64,000 nucleotides of DNA from the NCBI GenBank assembly GCA_963971575.1, contig OZ020617.1, positions 21,661,403 through 21,725,402 on the forward strand, read 5' to 3'. Shown here in pieces: positions 1-8,477 of the stretch. The position numbers and the translations under genes are program-made. Under the pieces are notes generated by a model. The model searched no databases. It had not been told where the DNA came from and was given only the letters and a program-made list of their open reading frames with translations. The stretch comes from Liopterus haemorrhoidalis. Taxonomy: Eukaryota > Arthropoda > Insecta > Coleoptera > Dytiscidae. Every line of letters begins with the position of its first letter. Position 1 is the first letter of the stretch.

Positions 1-384
1 TATGTATCAAGTATTTTGAACTATTGCTCCGTAATCTGAAATTGTACATTTGAGAAATATGCTAACAAAATAGAACGTGTACAGAAAAAAGCACTAAAAA
101 CACATTCGAGTAACCAGTAGACGTAACCATGCTGTATCGAATACTGAGTAACGACATATTTTGTACTGAGTTACTGAGTGGCACCAATATTCATCTCCCT
201 GTATACATGATGCATATCTTTAATTGTTCCAAGGCAAAATTCCGAAAACTTTATATTGATAAATTAAACAGCCATATTTGATTGTGTTTATGTGTGTACG
301 TACGTAAGTGTATATGGGTGCATTTTATATATGCGTGCGTACGAAATTGTAACTGCATTTACATGTATTGTACTGTAATATTAG

Positions 385-447
385 TGGGCACTTTGCTGGG
401 CTCTAGCCTGTATGTGCTTCCATTATCAATAAATAAATAAATAAATA
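385..447 (+). mobile_element. 3' tail of a truncated non-LTR retrotransposon
   Basis: A short GC-richer stretch (GGGCTCTAGCCTGTATG) is followed by a simple AATA tail at 427-447. This is the usual look of the 3' end of a CR1/Jockey-type non-LTR element, and similar endings with AAT tails occur near 11118-11160 and 36800-36865. No coding sequence is attached, so the 5' limit is unknown. This is inference from the tail form only. Confidence 0.35.
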
Positions 448-1127
448 TAGTTCTACAACTTACGTGTATTTGGGTTAATATTAAAAAGGATGAAAGATCT
501 ATTTCCTTAGTTACCTGTCCTTTCGTGCAAATCATTTTGTGAATATCATGGGCTGGATTTATGTTAAAATAATTATATTTGTTTGATTTCACGTGTTAAT
601 ATTTGACCTTACAGCTATCAAATTTGGGCAGCTGTGGAAAATCTTAATGGAATTTGCATCGCCCAGATAAGGTTTAACACATGCTGACTTTTTTGTATTA
701 GGTTCACTTGGAAACTCTAGACGAAAATTTAGTGTTTTTGGCTAAATTATTTGAGTCTTGCTCAAGCTTGTTATAAAGTACTAATTTTTGTGTTTTTCCT
801 TGTTTTATTTCAGCGGTTCTTTTTATGGAGATCGGAACCTTTGCACGGAGCTATATTTTTGTATTTGGATATATTTTTGTTTAGAAGATGCCATATTACA
901 GTCTGCATATTTATTTGGGAACCATATTTATGTATATGAGAACATTTTTTCGTTTGGAATCTTCTGAAAGAATAAAGAAGCTAAATAATTTCCAACAAAA
1001 GACAGAAGAAGAAATTAATACAGGATTTGGAGAAATACAACATGACGAAACAGAAATTTTGAGAGCTATATACCGTAGACAGTGATAACAAGCAATTCCA
1101 GATAGCTATGAGAAATATTGTTTACAC
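448..1127. other. no recognisable feature
   Basis: AT-rich DNA. Two short overlapping open frames (751-939 and 888-1085) show no motif I recognise and no sign of constraint. Nothing supports a gene here. Confidence 0.5.
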
Positions 1128-1297
1128 CATTGTTTCTCAACAGGTAGTCCGCCGACTACTGGTGATCCGCGAAAGTTTTTGTATGTATTTTTTGCAGTTT
1201 TTTTGATATTTTGCATGCACAATTTTAATGTAAATAATTTTGATTTTGTTTATTTTCTGTAAACTTTCTGTGATTTTCTACATATAAAATAAATGTA

Positions 1298-1527
1298 AGT
1301 TACCGTAGCGATTCTCGCTGACTAAACGTTAACTTGACACCCCTAACCATTCTTAGTATTAAGTAATTAGATAATATGCTAGAGTAGGTAATTTTGTAAT
1401 GTAACATATTCACATTTTGTATTTTTGTAAATCAGTTTAGAATCAGCTTCCTTAGGAATAAGACATACTTTGTAATATAAAAATAAATCTTTTTAAAAAC
1501 AAAGTTGTCGTGTGAAGAAATATAATT
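1298..1527 (+). repeat. 5' LTR of Gypsy-1
   Basis: 230 bp, matching 10127-10356 except at one base. It starts AGTTACCG and ends ATATAATT. An AATAAA poly(A)-type signal is visible near 1483-1490 in the 5' copy and at the matching position of the 3' copy. The last T also serves as the first base of the primer site, as is usual in errantiviruses. Confidence 0.95.
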
Positions 1528-1538
1528 GGCGCAGTCGA
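1527..1538 (+). other. primer binding site of Gypsy-1 (tRNA-Ser type)
   Basis: TGGCGCAGTCG immediately follows, and overlaps by one base, the end of the 5' LTR. It is the known errantivirus primer site, complementary to the 3' end of tRNA-Ser. The same motif follows the 5' LTR of Gypsy-2 at 53810. Confidence 0.85.
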
Positions 1539-1778
1539 CTAGGATATGGTCAACGGTATTAACGAACATAATATCGTTTCGTCTTAACGATTTATTGACC
1601 AACCGAATTACAGTTTCCAAGTTTTAAAGTGTGAACACTTATCGCGAAACGTTAAGTGAAAGACTAAGTGAAGTTAAACGAACAATCCTCCAGTTGTGAC
1701 GACAGCCAAGACGTCTCCGAGCGTACATCGTAGACAACGGCACCAAGTTCCAGTGAACCGCTCATCAGGATCCCGTCC

Positions 1779-1820
1779 ATGGAGAAAAGACTACTCTACA
1801 CGCTGATATTTGCACTGTGA
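1779..1820 (+). CDS. mini-exon for the Env signal peptide start / upstream ORF
   Basis: ATG at 1779 opens 13 codons with two basic residues at positions 3-4 followed by mainly hydrophobic residues, then TGA at 1818-1820. The stop lies inside a strong 5' splice site (CT|GTGAGT, donor at 1817). In unspliced RNA this is a short upstream ORF ending eight bases before the gag ATG (1828). In spliced RNA the stop is removed and the frame continues into the env exon at 8446, giving a typical cleavable signal peptide profile. Gypsy-2 has the same device at 53974-54003. The splice is inferred from consensus sites and frame match, not observed. Confidence 0.75.
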   Translation: MEKRLLYTLIFAL

Positions 1821-1827
1821 GTAACTT

Positions 1828-3069
1828 ATGTCTTTTAGAGGCCCTAGAGAAATTAATAGTTCAGATTCTGACTCCGATCGTGAAGATCGTATAACAAAAA
1901 TTAGTAACAAAGATAAATTTTTCAAAAGAAAAAACTTAAATAAAACTAGCAAAATGAATACCTCAACACCCGTGAACGTTGTACCCCTTTTCCCAATCTT
2001 GAAAAAGGAGTACATTAACATGATTCCCGAGTTCAAAGGTGAACGCGAGCTTTTACCCAGGTTCATAGAAATTAGTGAAAAATTAGTAACAAAATTCTAT
2101 AATACAATTGATATTAACGACTTTCAGAACGAATATCTGATGTCAAGTATCTTAGCCAAAATTAAGGGTGAAGCCGCAATCAATATTTCTAGTTGTGTGA
2201 TTACCAATTGGTCATCACTTAAAGATGCGTTACTTAATACATACGCAGACAAAAGAGACATGTACACGTTAAATATTGAAATGTCGGAATTAAAACAAAC
2301 GTATAACGAGTCTGTCTTTGATTTCTTTAATAAGCTGCAACACTTGTTAAATTTACAAATTTCGCATATAACGACACATGCTAATGCTCAAGAAGCAATT
2401 TACCTGTGTCAATATTTTAGAAACTTTGCACTAAGAATTTTATTGAGGGGTTTGAAGGACCCCATTGGTCAACTGATGCGTGCAAAGAACCCGCTTGATT
2501 TGAATTCAGCCTTGAACATGCTAACAAATGACTTCCAGTTCGAGTCTGGGTCAAAACCAAACAAGCCTCTAATACAAACCAAAATCGGTAATAGATCTAA
2601 CTTTAATAATAATAAACCAAATTTAGTAAAACCTATGCAGTCCTCAAACAGTTTTTATAAACCGTATTCTGCACCCAACAACTCAGCATACAAAAATAAT
2701 TATCAAAATTCACAACCAAATAAATTTATCCCTCCTAACCTAAATAACAGAACACAAGTCTTTAACAAACCCAGTCAACCAAAACCCACTCCGATGAGCA
2801 TAACAACCAATAGAACCTTCCAACCAAGACCTGGCCCATCCAGACAAATACAAAGACCAGTAAGACAAGATTTTATTTCCGAAGAGTTATTTAACATTGA
2901 CGAAAATACGACCGAATATGCAATTGATCCTAATTTCGAGGAATCTGTCAATACTCTTGAAAATCCGTCTGACTATTCGGAAAATGTCTCCTATGGTTCT
3001 GAAGACCAAAATTCTGAAAATCATTTTTTAGAGGTAGATGCCTCGATTCAAGATCTGTACCTAGAATAG
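1828..3069 (+). CDS. gag: Gag of Gypsy-1
   Basis: 413 aa, intact. Gag forms the capsid that packages the element RNA. The first part is charged; a helical capsid-like region covers roughly residues 60-250 and matches the layout of the Gypsy-2 Gag (including a RGL..P motif near residue 210). The C-terminal third is rich in Asn, Gln and Pro, and there is no CCHC zinc knuckle, as is usual for errantivirus Gag. The start at 1828 is the first ATG after the mini-ORF. The end overlaps the -1 frame that leads into protease. Confidence 0.88.
   Translation: MSFRGPREINSSDSDSDREDRITKISNKDKFFKRKNLNKTSKMNTSTPVNVVPLFPILKKEYINMIPEFKGERELLPRFIEISEKLVTKFYNTIDINDFQNEYLMSSILAKIKGEAAINISSCVITNWSSLKDALLNTYADKRDMYTLNIEMSELKQTYNESVFDFFNKLQHLLNLQISHITTHANAQEAIYLCQYFRNFALRILLRGLKDPIGQLMRAKNPLDLNSALNMLTNDFQFESGSKPNKPLIQTKIGNRSNFNNNKPNLVKPMQSSNSFYKPYSAPNNSAYKNNYQNSQPNKFIPPNLNNRTQVFNKPSQPKPTPMSITTNRTFQPRPGPSRQIQRPVRQDFISEELFNIDENTTEYAIDPNFEESVNTLENPSDYSENVSYGSEDQNSENHFLEVDASIQDLYLE
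3024..3030 (+). promoter_or_regulatory. -1 ribosomal frameshift site (TTTTTTA)
   Basis: The heptamer T TTT TTA is in register with gag codons and fits the X XXY YYZ rule. Gag is in frame 1 and the protease start is in the -1 frame, which stays open from here to the Asp-Thr-Gly motif at about 3147. A slip here would give Gag-Pol. A downstream RNA structure was not modelled. Confidence 0.7.
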
Positions 3070-3168
3070 AATCACTAAATTTAACAAATAACCCAAGTAA
3101 ACTCCCTTTTATTATTTTACCGGAGCATAACCTAAAAGCCCTTATAGATACAGGTAGTACAAAATCAT
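3030..3168 (+). pseudogene. pol: start of Pol protease of Gypsy-1, cut by a frame change
   Basis: Read in the -1 frame after the slippery site, this stretch is open and carries the retroviral-type aspartic protease active site (L-I-D-T-G-S) at 3141-3158. Between about 3160 and 3190 homology to Gypsy-2 passes to the frame of the 3169 ORF, while the protease frame itself meets a TAA at about 3228. A one- or two-base indel just after the active site is therefore likely. In a single young copy a base-calling error cannot be excluded. Confidence 0.65.
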
Positions 3169-5658
3169 TTGTTAAACCAGATTGTAGAAAAATATTTCAA
3201 AAATTCAGTAATTTCAGATCCTTTTAAAGTCACAACCGCTCACGGATCTTCCTTAAAAAAATTCAGCTCCATAATTCCTGCCTCAAAAATTTTTAATTTA
3301 AAACAGAGACTAAATTTAAAATATCACATTTTTAATTTTCACGATACTTTCGATCTACTGTTAGGTATGGACAACTTAAAATTACTCAAAATAATAATTG
3401 ACACGAATAAAAATTTACTCATTACTCCTAAAACACAAATAAAAATTCATGGTCAAAATACAGAAAATAAACCGAACGTTAATAATATTTCGAACTTTAG
3501 TAACCAACAAATTTTAGAACCAAAAACAGAAAGAGTGATAAAAGTCCGCGTAGATAAAAAGAACGGTGCTATTTTAATACCTAATTATAAAACAAACAAT
3601 CTAATTGTCCCGGAGTGTATCTCAGTAGCGGAAAACTTTTACGCGTACTGTACCATCATGAACACTAGCGATAACGAAATTCATTTTAAAACATTAAAAC
3701 CTCTAAACGTAGAATCTTTGAACGATTACAAAACTTACAGTAGTCCAAATCTTAATTCAATAAAAACCGAAAAACCTAAATTTGACATGTCTTCTATTCG
3801 CACAGAACACATGAATTCAGAAGAAAAATCGGCAATAACTAAATTATTAAAACAATACTCGGACGTATTTCACTTGGAAAATAATGAACTTACATTCACT
3901 AATCAGATTAAACACGCAATTAAAACAAAAGACGAAATCCCCATTTATACTAAATCATACAGGTATCCGGAGATACATAAACAAGAGGTACGACAACAAA
4001 TAGAAAAAATGCTAAATCAAAACATTATAAGACCATCCAATTCCCCATGGTCCTCTCCTATTTGGGTTGTCCCTAAAAAGTTGGACGCTTCCGGCAAACG
4101 AAAATGGCGCGTGGGCATTGATTATAGGAAACTAAATGAAAAGACAATTGACGACAAATATCCCATTCCCAACATTACTGACCTACTAGACAAACTTGGA
4201 CGCTGCCTATACTTTACCACAATCGATCTGGCTTCGGGTTTTCACCAAATCGAGTTAGAAAAGAACGATATTCAAAAAACAGCTTTTAACACGGAAGACG
4301 GTCACTTTGAATTTCTGCGCATGCCCTTTGGATTGAAAAACGCACCTGCTACCTTCCAAAGAGTAATGGACAATATATTAAGAGGATTAGTAGGAACCAT
4401 TTGTTTAGTATACCTCGACGATATTATCATTTTTTCAACCAGCCTAGAAGAACACATTGTAAATCTAAAATTTATACTTGACAGACTTAGAAAAGCTAAT
4501 CTAAAAATACAATTGGACAAGTCGGAATTTTTGAAGAAGGAAGTAGCCTACTTAGGTCACATCGTCACACCTGAGGGCGTAAAACCCAATCCTGATAAAA
4601 TATCCGCCATATTAAACTATCCGATACCCAAAACTCCTAAGCAAATAAAAGGCTTTCTTGGACTTTTGGGGTATTACCGTAAATTTATAAAAGATTTTGC
4701 CCGTATTACTAAACCCCTTACAAAATATTTGAAAAAAGACGCGATTATTAACATTAATGATTCCGAATACGTAAAATGTTTCCAAATATGTAAAAATTTA
4801 CTCACAAACGAACCGTTACTGCAGTATCCCGATTTTACCAGAGAATTCAACTTAACATGCGATGCTAGTAACGTATCCTTAGGGGCCGTCCTGTCTCAAG
4901 GACACCCACCAAATGATTTACCTATCGCGTACGCTAGCAGGACCCTTAACGAAACCGAAATTAATTACTCTGCCATCGAAAAGGAGCTCCTAGCAATTGT
5001 ATGGGCGACTCAATATTTCAGGCCATATTTATTTGGGCGTAAATTCAAGATCTACACAGATCATAGACCATTACAGTGGCTCACTTCATTAAAAAATTGC
5101 AGTCAAAAACTAATTCGCTGGCGTCTTAAATTAGAGGAATACAATTTTGAAATCGTGTATAAAAAAGGCAAATTAAATACTAACGCCGACGCACTAAGTC
5201 GCATCCCATTGACAAGTGACAATCCTCTACAAATTTTGAAAGAAAATGCAACATATGACACCCCATTAGCCGAGTATCAAAATTACTTAGAGCACAAACA
5301 AAACAATTTACTCAACTCCAATGTAAACAAAATTTTGGAAGTTGAAGGGGACCTTTTCAATGCTCCTCTTGAAGACAGCTTAGTCCATTGCGTTAGCAAG
5401 GATTTAAAAATGTCCCGCGGTTTAGGAAAATTATTTAGAGAAAAATTTCAAAATTTAGAAACGCTAAATAAACAAAATCCGAAACTTTTTAATGTAGTAT
5501 ATTTAAAGTTTAGAGACCGTTATATTGTGTACTTAATTACAAAATCTAATTACTACGACAAACCCACAAGTCAAGACATGTTTTACTCCTTATTAATAGA
5601 GCCCTGCGCGGATAAGCTTTTCTGTATCCGCATCCGATCCGCATCCGCACATCCATGA
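3169..5658 (+). CDS. pol: Pol of Gypsy-1: protease end, reverse transcriptase, RNase H, macrodomain N-part
   Basis: 829-aa open frame that starts at a non-ATG codon because it is the interior of Pol. The reverse transcriptase active site Y-L-D-D is at residues 415-418. RNase H acidic residues follow at about 565 (CDAS), 604 (IEKE) and 631 (TDHR), and the connection ends with ADALSR. After about 60 linker residues, a macrodomain begins near residue 722. The genuine Pol stops at 5596; the last 20 or so codons are read from the hAT-type insert. Pol copies the element RNA into DNA in the cytoplasmic particle. Reading resumes in the same frame at 6737. Confidence 0.88.
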   Translation: MLNQIVEKYFKNSVISDPFKVTTAHGSSLKKFSSIIPASKIFNLKQRLNLKYHIFNFHDTFDLLLGMDNLKLLKIIIDTNKNLLITPKTQIKIHGQNTENKPNVNNISNFSNQQILEPKTERVIKVRVDKKNGAILIPNYKTNNLIVPECISVAENFYAYCTIMNTSDNEIHFKTLKPLNVESLNDYKTYSSPNLNSIKTEKPKFDMSSIRTEHMNSEEKSAITKLLKQYSDVFHLENNELTFTNQIKHAIKTKDEIPIYTKSYRYPEIHKQEVRQQIEKMLNQNIIRPSNSPWSSPIWVVPKKLDASGKRKWRVGIDYRKLNEKTIDDKYPIPNITDLLDKLGRCLYFTTIDLASGFHQIELEKNDIQKTAFNTEDGHFEFLRMPFGLKNAPATFQRVMDNILRGLVGTICLVYLDDIIIFSTSLEEHIVNLKFILDRLRKANLKIQLDKSEFLKKEVAYLGHIVTPEGVKPNPDKISAILNYPIPKTPKQIKGFLGLLGYYRKFIKDFARITKPLTKYLKKDAIININDSEYVKCFQICKNLLTNEPLLQYPDFTREFNLTCDASNVSLGAVLSQGHPPNDLPIAYASRTLNETEINYSAIEKELLAIVWATQYFRPYLFGRKFKIYTDHRPLQWLTSLKNCSQKLIRWRLKLEEYNFEIVYKKGKLNTNADALSRIPLTSDNPLQILKENATYDTPLAEYQNYLEHKQNNLLNSNVNKILEVEGDLFNAPLEDSLVHCVSKDLKMSRGLGKLFREKFQNLETLNKQNPKLFNVVYLKFRDRYIVYLITKSNYYDKPTSQDMFYSLLIEPCADKLFCIRIRSASAHP

Positions 5659-6895
5659 TCCGCATCCGCAGCTCTTGTAAATAACAAATCCGCATCCGAT
5701 CCGCATCCGCAAAAATATCCGCACTATCCGCACTACAGGTTTTGCTGTCAGTTTGGAAAGAACTAACATATTTCGCCTGTTTAGGTAATCTCTGCTCTAA
5801 AACGCTACTGAAAATTTTTGGATTTACCAGCTTATTTATTACTAACCTAACCTAAGGGACCCCAAAAGTTTTAAGGCCTAGATGCGCTAATAACTTATTT
5901 AAATCTAGAGAGAGATAACAATTTTGGGGGGCCTAAGCGTTCTTTTTCGTAGGGAGTAAGTGGCGTGCTGCTTTTTTTAATATTGAATTTGAAAAAAAAA
6001 TCAGAAAAGTTACTTGAAAGAAGGTGCTTCATATTTTTAGGATCAAGTAATTCTCTTACGCCATTTCGCGCATGAGTTAGGCGTTGCAACTTTTTCAAAT
6101 AGCAACATGTGTCATTTTTCAAATTTTTGGGATCTGCAAGACTTTTTACTACGGGTAGTATAAAAAAATTGGCAGGTTACATAATAAAATTTTCGAGAAA
6201 AAATTATGTAGGTAAATTTTGGTATTTAAATAAAACTTACTAATCAGTTTTATGTAAAAAAAAACCTTTATCAGATTTAAAAGCCAGAATTAGAGCACAG
6301 GTAGGAAGAATTACGTCGAAAGTGTACCAGGAAACTTTTGTCCAAAATATTATTTTCTATAATATATTCAATAATAAAAAGAAAGTTAAGTTGATTTTCT
6401 CAACTCAGTCTTGATCATGGACAATTGTCTTAATAAAAATAACATAAAGTGAGATTGAATGCTACAAAATATCATGTATCGGTTATTTTCGGTTGTCTGT
6501 ATACAACCGAAAATAACCGAGGACTGCGCAGTCAGAGCACAATTGCTTGTTTCTCCGAAAGTAACCGAAGATATAATGTTCACGCGGATATTGCGGATAA
6601 GCGGATATGACATTTAATCCGCATCCGATCCGCATCCGCATGGTTTAAATGATAATTTATCCGCATCCGCAGAAAAGTTGCGGATATCCGCGGATAATCC
6701 GCGGATACCCGCGGATTTGCAGGGCTCTACTTATTAAATCTTAGAAATTTCTGTCTAAAGCATAAAATTAAAAAACTGAGTATACCTAAATTAGGTTGTG
6801 GGAGAGACAATTTAAATTGGTCGGATGTCAAACTTATGATTCAGTACGTGTTTAGGAATTCAGAAATTATCATAACCGTTTTCAAACTTCCTAGA
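5332..6895 (+). other. TARG1/OARD1-like macrodomain inside Pol (split by a miniature element)
   Basis: Two in-phase segments (5332-5596 and 6737-6895, about 140 residues in total) match the order of motifs in TARG1/OARD1-type macrodomains. These are EGDLF and SLVHCVSKDLKMSRGLG with a Lys-Met-Ser-Arg-Gly phosphate-loop region, YLITK with a Lys at 5542-5544, then after the insert a GCGRDNLNW motif with an Asp at 6806-6808, and an ITVF end strand. In human TARG1 the catalytic pair is Lys84 (in the YLITK strand) and Asp125 (in the GCG-x-D loop); both positions are kept here. The family removes ADP-ribose from acidic residues of proteins. Gypsy-2 lacks the domain at the same place in Pol. Homology is by eye only; activity is inference. 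Confidence 0.8.
5597..6729 (+). mobile_element. non-autonomous hAT-type element inserted in Gypsy-1 pol
   Basis: 1133 bp with ends TAGAGCCCTGC and GCAGGGCTCTA, flanked by a perfect 8-bp duplication CTTATTAA (5589-5596 and 6730-6737). Both subterminal regions are packed with short repeats of the type ATCCGCATCCG and GCGGATATCCGC, in opposite orientations. No transposase frame is visible. The ends and the duplication size indicate the hAT superfamily. The insertion falls inside the macrodomain coding region. Confidence 0.92.
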
Positions 6896-7693
6896 TTAGA
6901 ATTGAATGCAAATGAGTCTAACGAACTTGATGCCTTCTTTACGTACATGGACGATTTTAATAAAAATTTCAAAAATAATGCCAGCCAGTCCATGATAGTC
7001 GAACCAGACGATATAATCGAAATTATCGACGATAGTAACTCAGATAGTGGCGCAACCGTACATTCGAATAGAGAACACCCCATAGTAGGAATTCCTGTCG
7101 TAGACAGCCCTGTAAACATGGGGAAAAATCAAATTATAATTTCGCAAGTTGCACATAGCCCTAGTAGTCCACAGATCACTAAACATCACGATCTTAAACA
7201 ACGTATTTCTATTCAATTTTCAAAATCAGACTATGAAAAGGAGATAATAAAATTTATAAAAGATTACATCGCTCCAAAAGTAAAATATCACGTTTATTTC
7301 AAAGATGAACTTTATGAAAAATTCAGCGTTGTTTTGCAAAATTATTTTAAAAATTCAGAAATTAACATGGTCAAATGTACTCAGTTCCTAACAGACGTAG
7401 AAACGGAAGAAGAAATCATTGAAATTATAAAAAATTATCACGAGGGTAAAACGAACCACCGCGGCATCGACGACACAGAAACGCGAATAAAAGAATTATA
7501 CTACTGGCCCAAATTACGCGAATCCATCCAAACGTATATTAATAGATGTGAGATCTGCCAGATAACCAAATATGACAGGAACCCGTTGAAATTAAAATAT
7601 AACGTGACGCCCACAGCAAATAAACCGTTTCAGATATTACATATAGACCTTGGAAAGCACAAAATTCTTGACCGTAATAGATTCTTTTTCTAA
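6737..7693 (+). CDS. pol: Pol of Gypsy-1 resumed: macrodomain end, linker, integrase zinc finger and first catalytic Asp
   Basis: Removing the hAT insert and one copy of its duplication keeps the Pol frame, which runs open from 6737; the first internal ATG is 6836. It encodes the end of the macrodomain, an acidic linker, a segment homologous to Gypsy-2 Pol, and the integrase HHCC zinc finger (HEGKTNH, then CEIC at 7550-7561). It reaches the first catalytic Asp (HID at 7640-7648). Right after this the frame is lost: the last residues before the stop are out of register, and the integrase continues in another frame from about 7650. Confidence 0.82.
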   Translation, partial: NLRNFCLKHKIKKLSIPKLGCGRDNLNWSDVKLMIQYVFRNSEIIITVFKLPRLELNANESNELDAFFTYMDDFNKNFKNNASQSMIVEPDDIIEIIDDSNSDSGATVHSNREHPIVGIPVVDSPVNMGKNQIIISQVAHSPSSPQITKHHDLKQRISIQFSKSDYEKEIIKFIKDYIAPKVKYHVYFKDELYEKFSVVLQNYFKNSEINMVKCTQFLTDVETEEEIIEIIKNYHEGKTNHRGIDDTETRIKELYYWPKLRESIQTYINRCEICQITKYDRNPLKLKYNVTPTANKPFQILHIDLGKHKILDRNRFFF

Positions 7694-8477
7694 ATACGCA
7701 CAGGCGTACAAATTAAACTCAGCCCAAGGAATTGAAATTGTCAATAACCTATTGAGATTTTTCTCGCATCACGGTACCCCAGAACAAATCATTTCGGATA
7801 ACGGGTTAGAATTTAAAAACTCCCTTGTCAAAGAATTATTGGAACTTCATAAAATCAAAATCCACTTTACATCCTCACAACACCCGGAATCCAACGGCGC
7901 AATTGAAAGATTTCATTCGACATTAATTGAGCACATTCGGCTTCTTAATAACCAAACCGAATATAAAAAGGAACCTATAGACGTGAAGGTAAATTATGCT
8001 CTTATCGCCTACAATGATTCTATACATTCAACAACAAAATTAAAACCATTTGAAATTATATCCGGAGCCTTAGACACAAAATCACCTTTTAATATAGAAA
8101 TAGAAAGACAACTATTGAACAATTACATAGAAAATCACAAAAATAAAATGAAACTATTATTCCAAAAGGTTAACGAAAAACTTCAGGAAAGTAAAGCAAA
8201 GACGACAGAGTACCACAATAAAAATCGCGAAATATTACCGGAAATCCCAGGAACCGTGTATGTTAAAAACAGACAGAAACAAGCTAAAACGAAAAATAAA
8301 TACAAACGCGAAAAAATAAAATCTTTAAATGAAAATCTAAAAACGGCAAAAATTAAAACTCGCCACGGTAACACATCTGAAAATATTCACCTATCTAACA
8401 TAAAAAGACCTAAACCAAAAACTTACAAATTTAAAAATGTTCCAGGCTGTTCGCATTGGGACAAGGAGCAATCTTAA
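7650..8477 (+). CDS. pol: Pol of Gypsy-1: integrase catalytic core and C-terminus
   Basis: 275 codons. The DDE core continues with the second Asp (SDNG) and the Glu (IER) separated by exactly 35 residues, the DD35E integrase spacing. A basic C-terminal tail follows. Integrase inserts the cDNA into chromosomal DNA. The frame differs from the preceding part, so an indel of a few bases near 7646-7652 separates the first Asp from the rest; comparison with Gypsy-2 suggests a small deletion. The end overlaps the env exon start (8446), as expected in this group. Confidence 0.82.
   Translation: MESTKFLTVIDSFSKYAQAYKLNSAQGIEIVNNLLRFFSHHGTPEQIISDNGLEFKNSLVKELLELHKIKIHFTSSQHPESNGAIERFHSTLIEHIRLLNNQTEYKKEPIDVKVNYALIAYNDSIHSTTKLKPFEIISGALDTKSPFNIEIERQLLNNYIENHKNKMKLLFQKVNEKLQESKAKTTEYHNKNREILPEIPGTVYVKNRQKQAKTKNKYKREKIKSLNENLKTAKIKTRHGNTSENIHLSNIKRPKPKTYKFKNVPGCSHWDKEQS

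Noticed and set aside
888..1085. 65-codon frame with a charged helix
   Set aside because: No family resemblance, no start context or neighbours that support a gene.
5640..5760. GATCCGCATCCG repeats as a host minisatellite within pol
   Set aside because: They belong to the subterminal region of the hAT miniature element, mirrored at 6560-6720.
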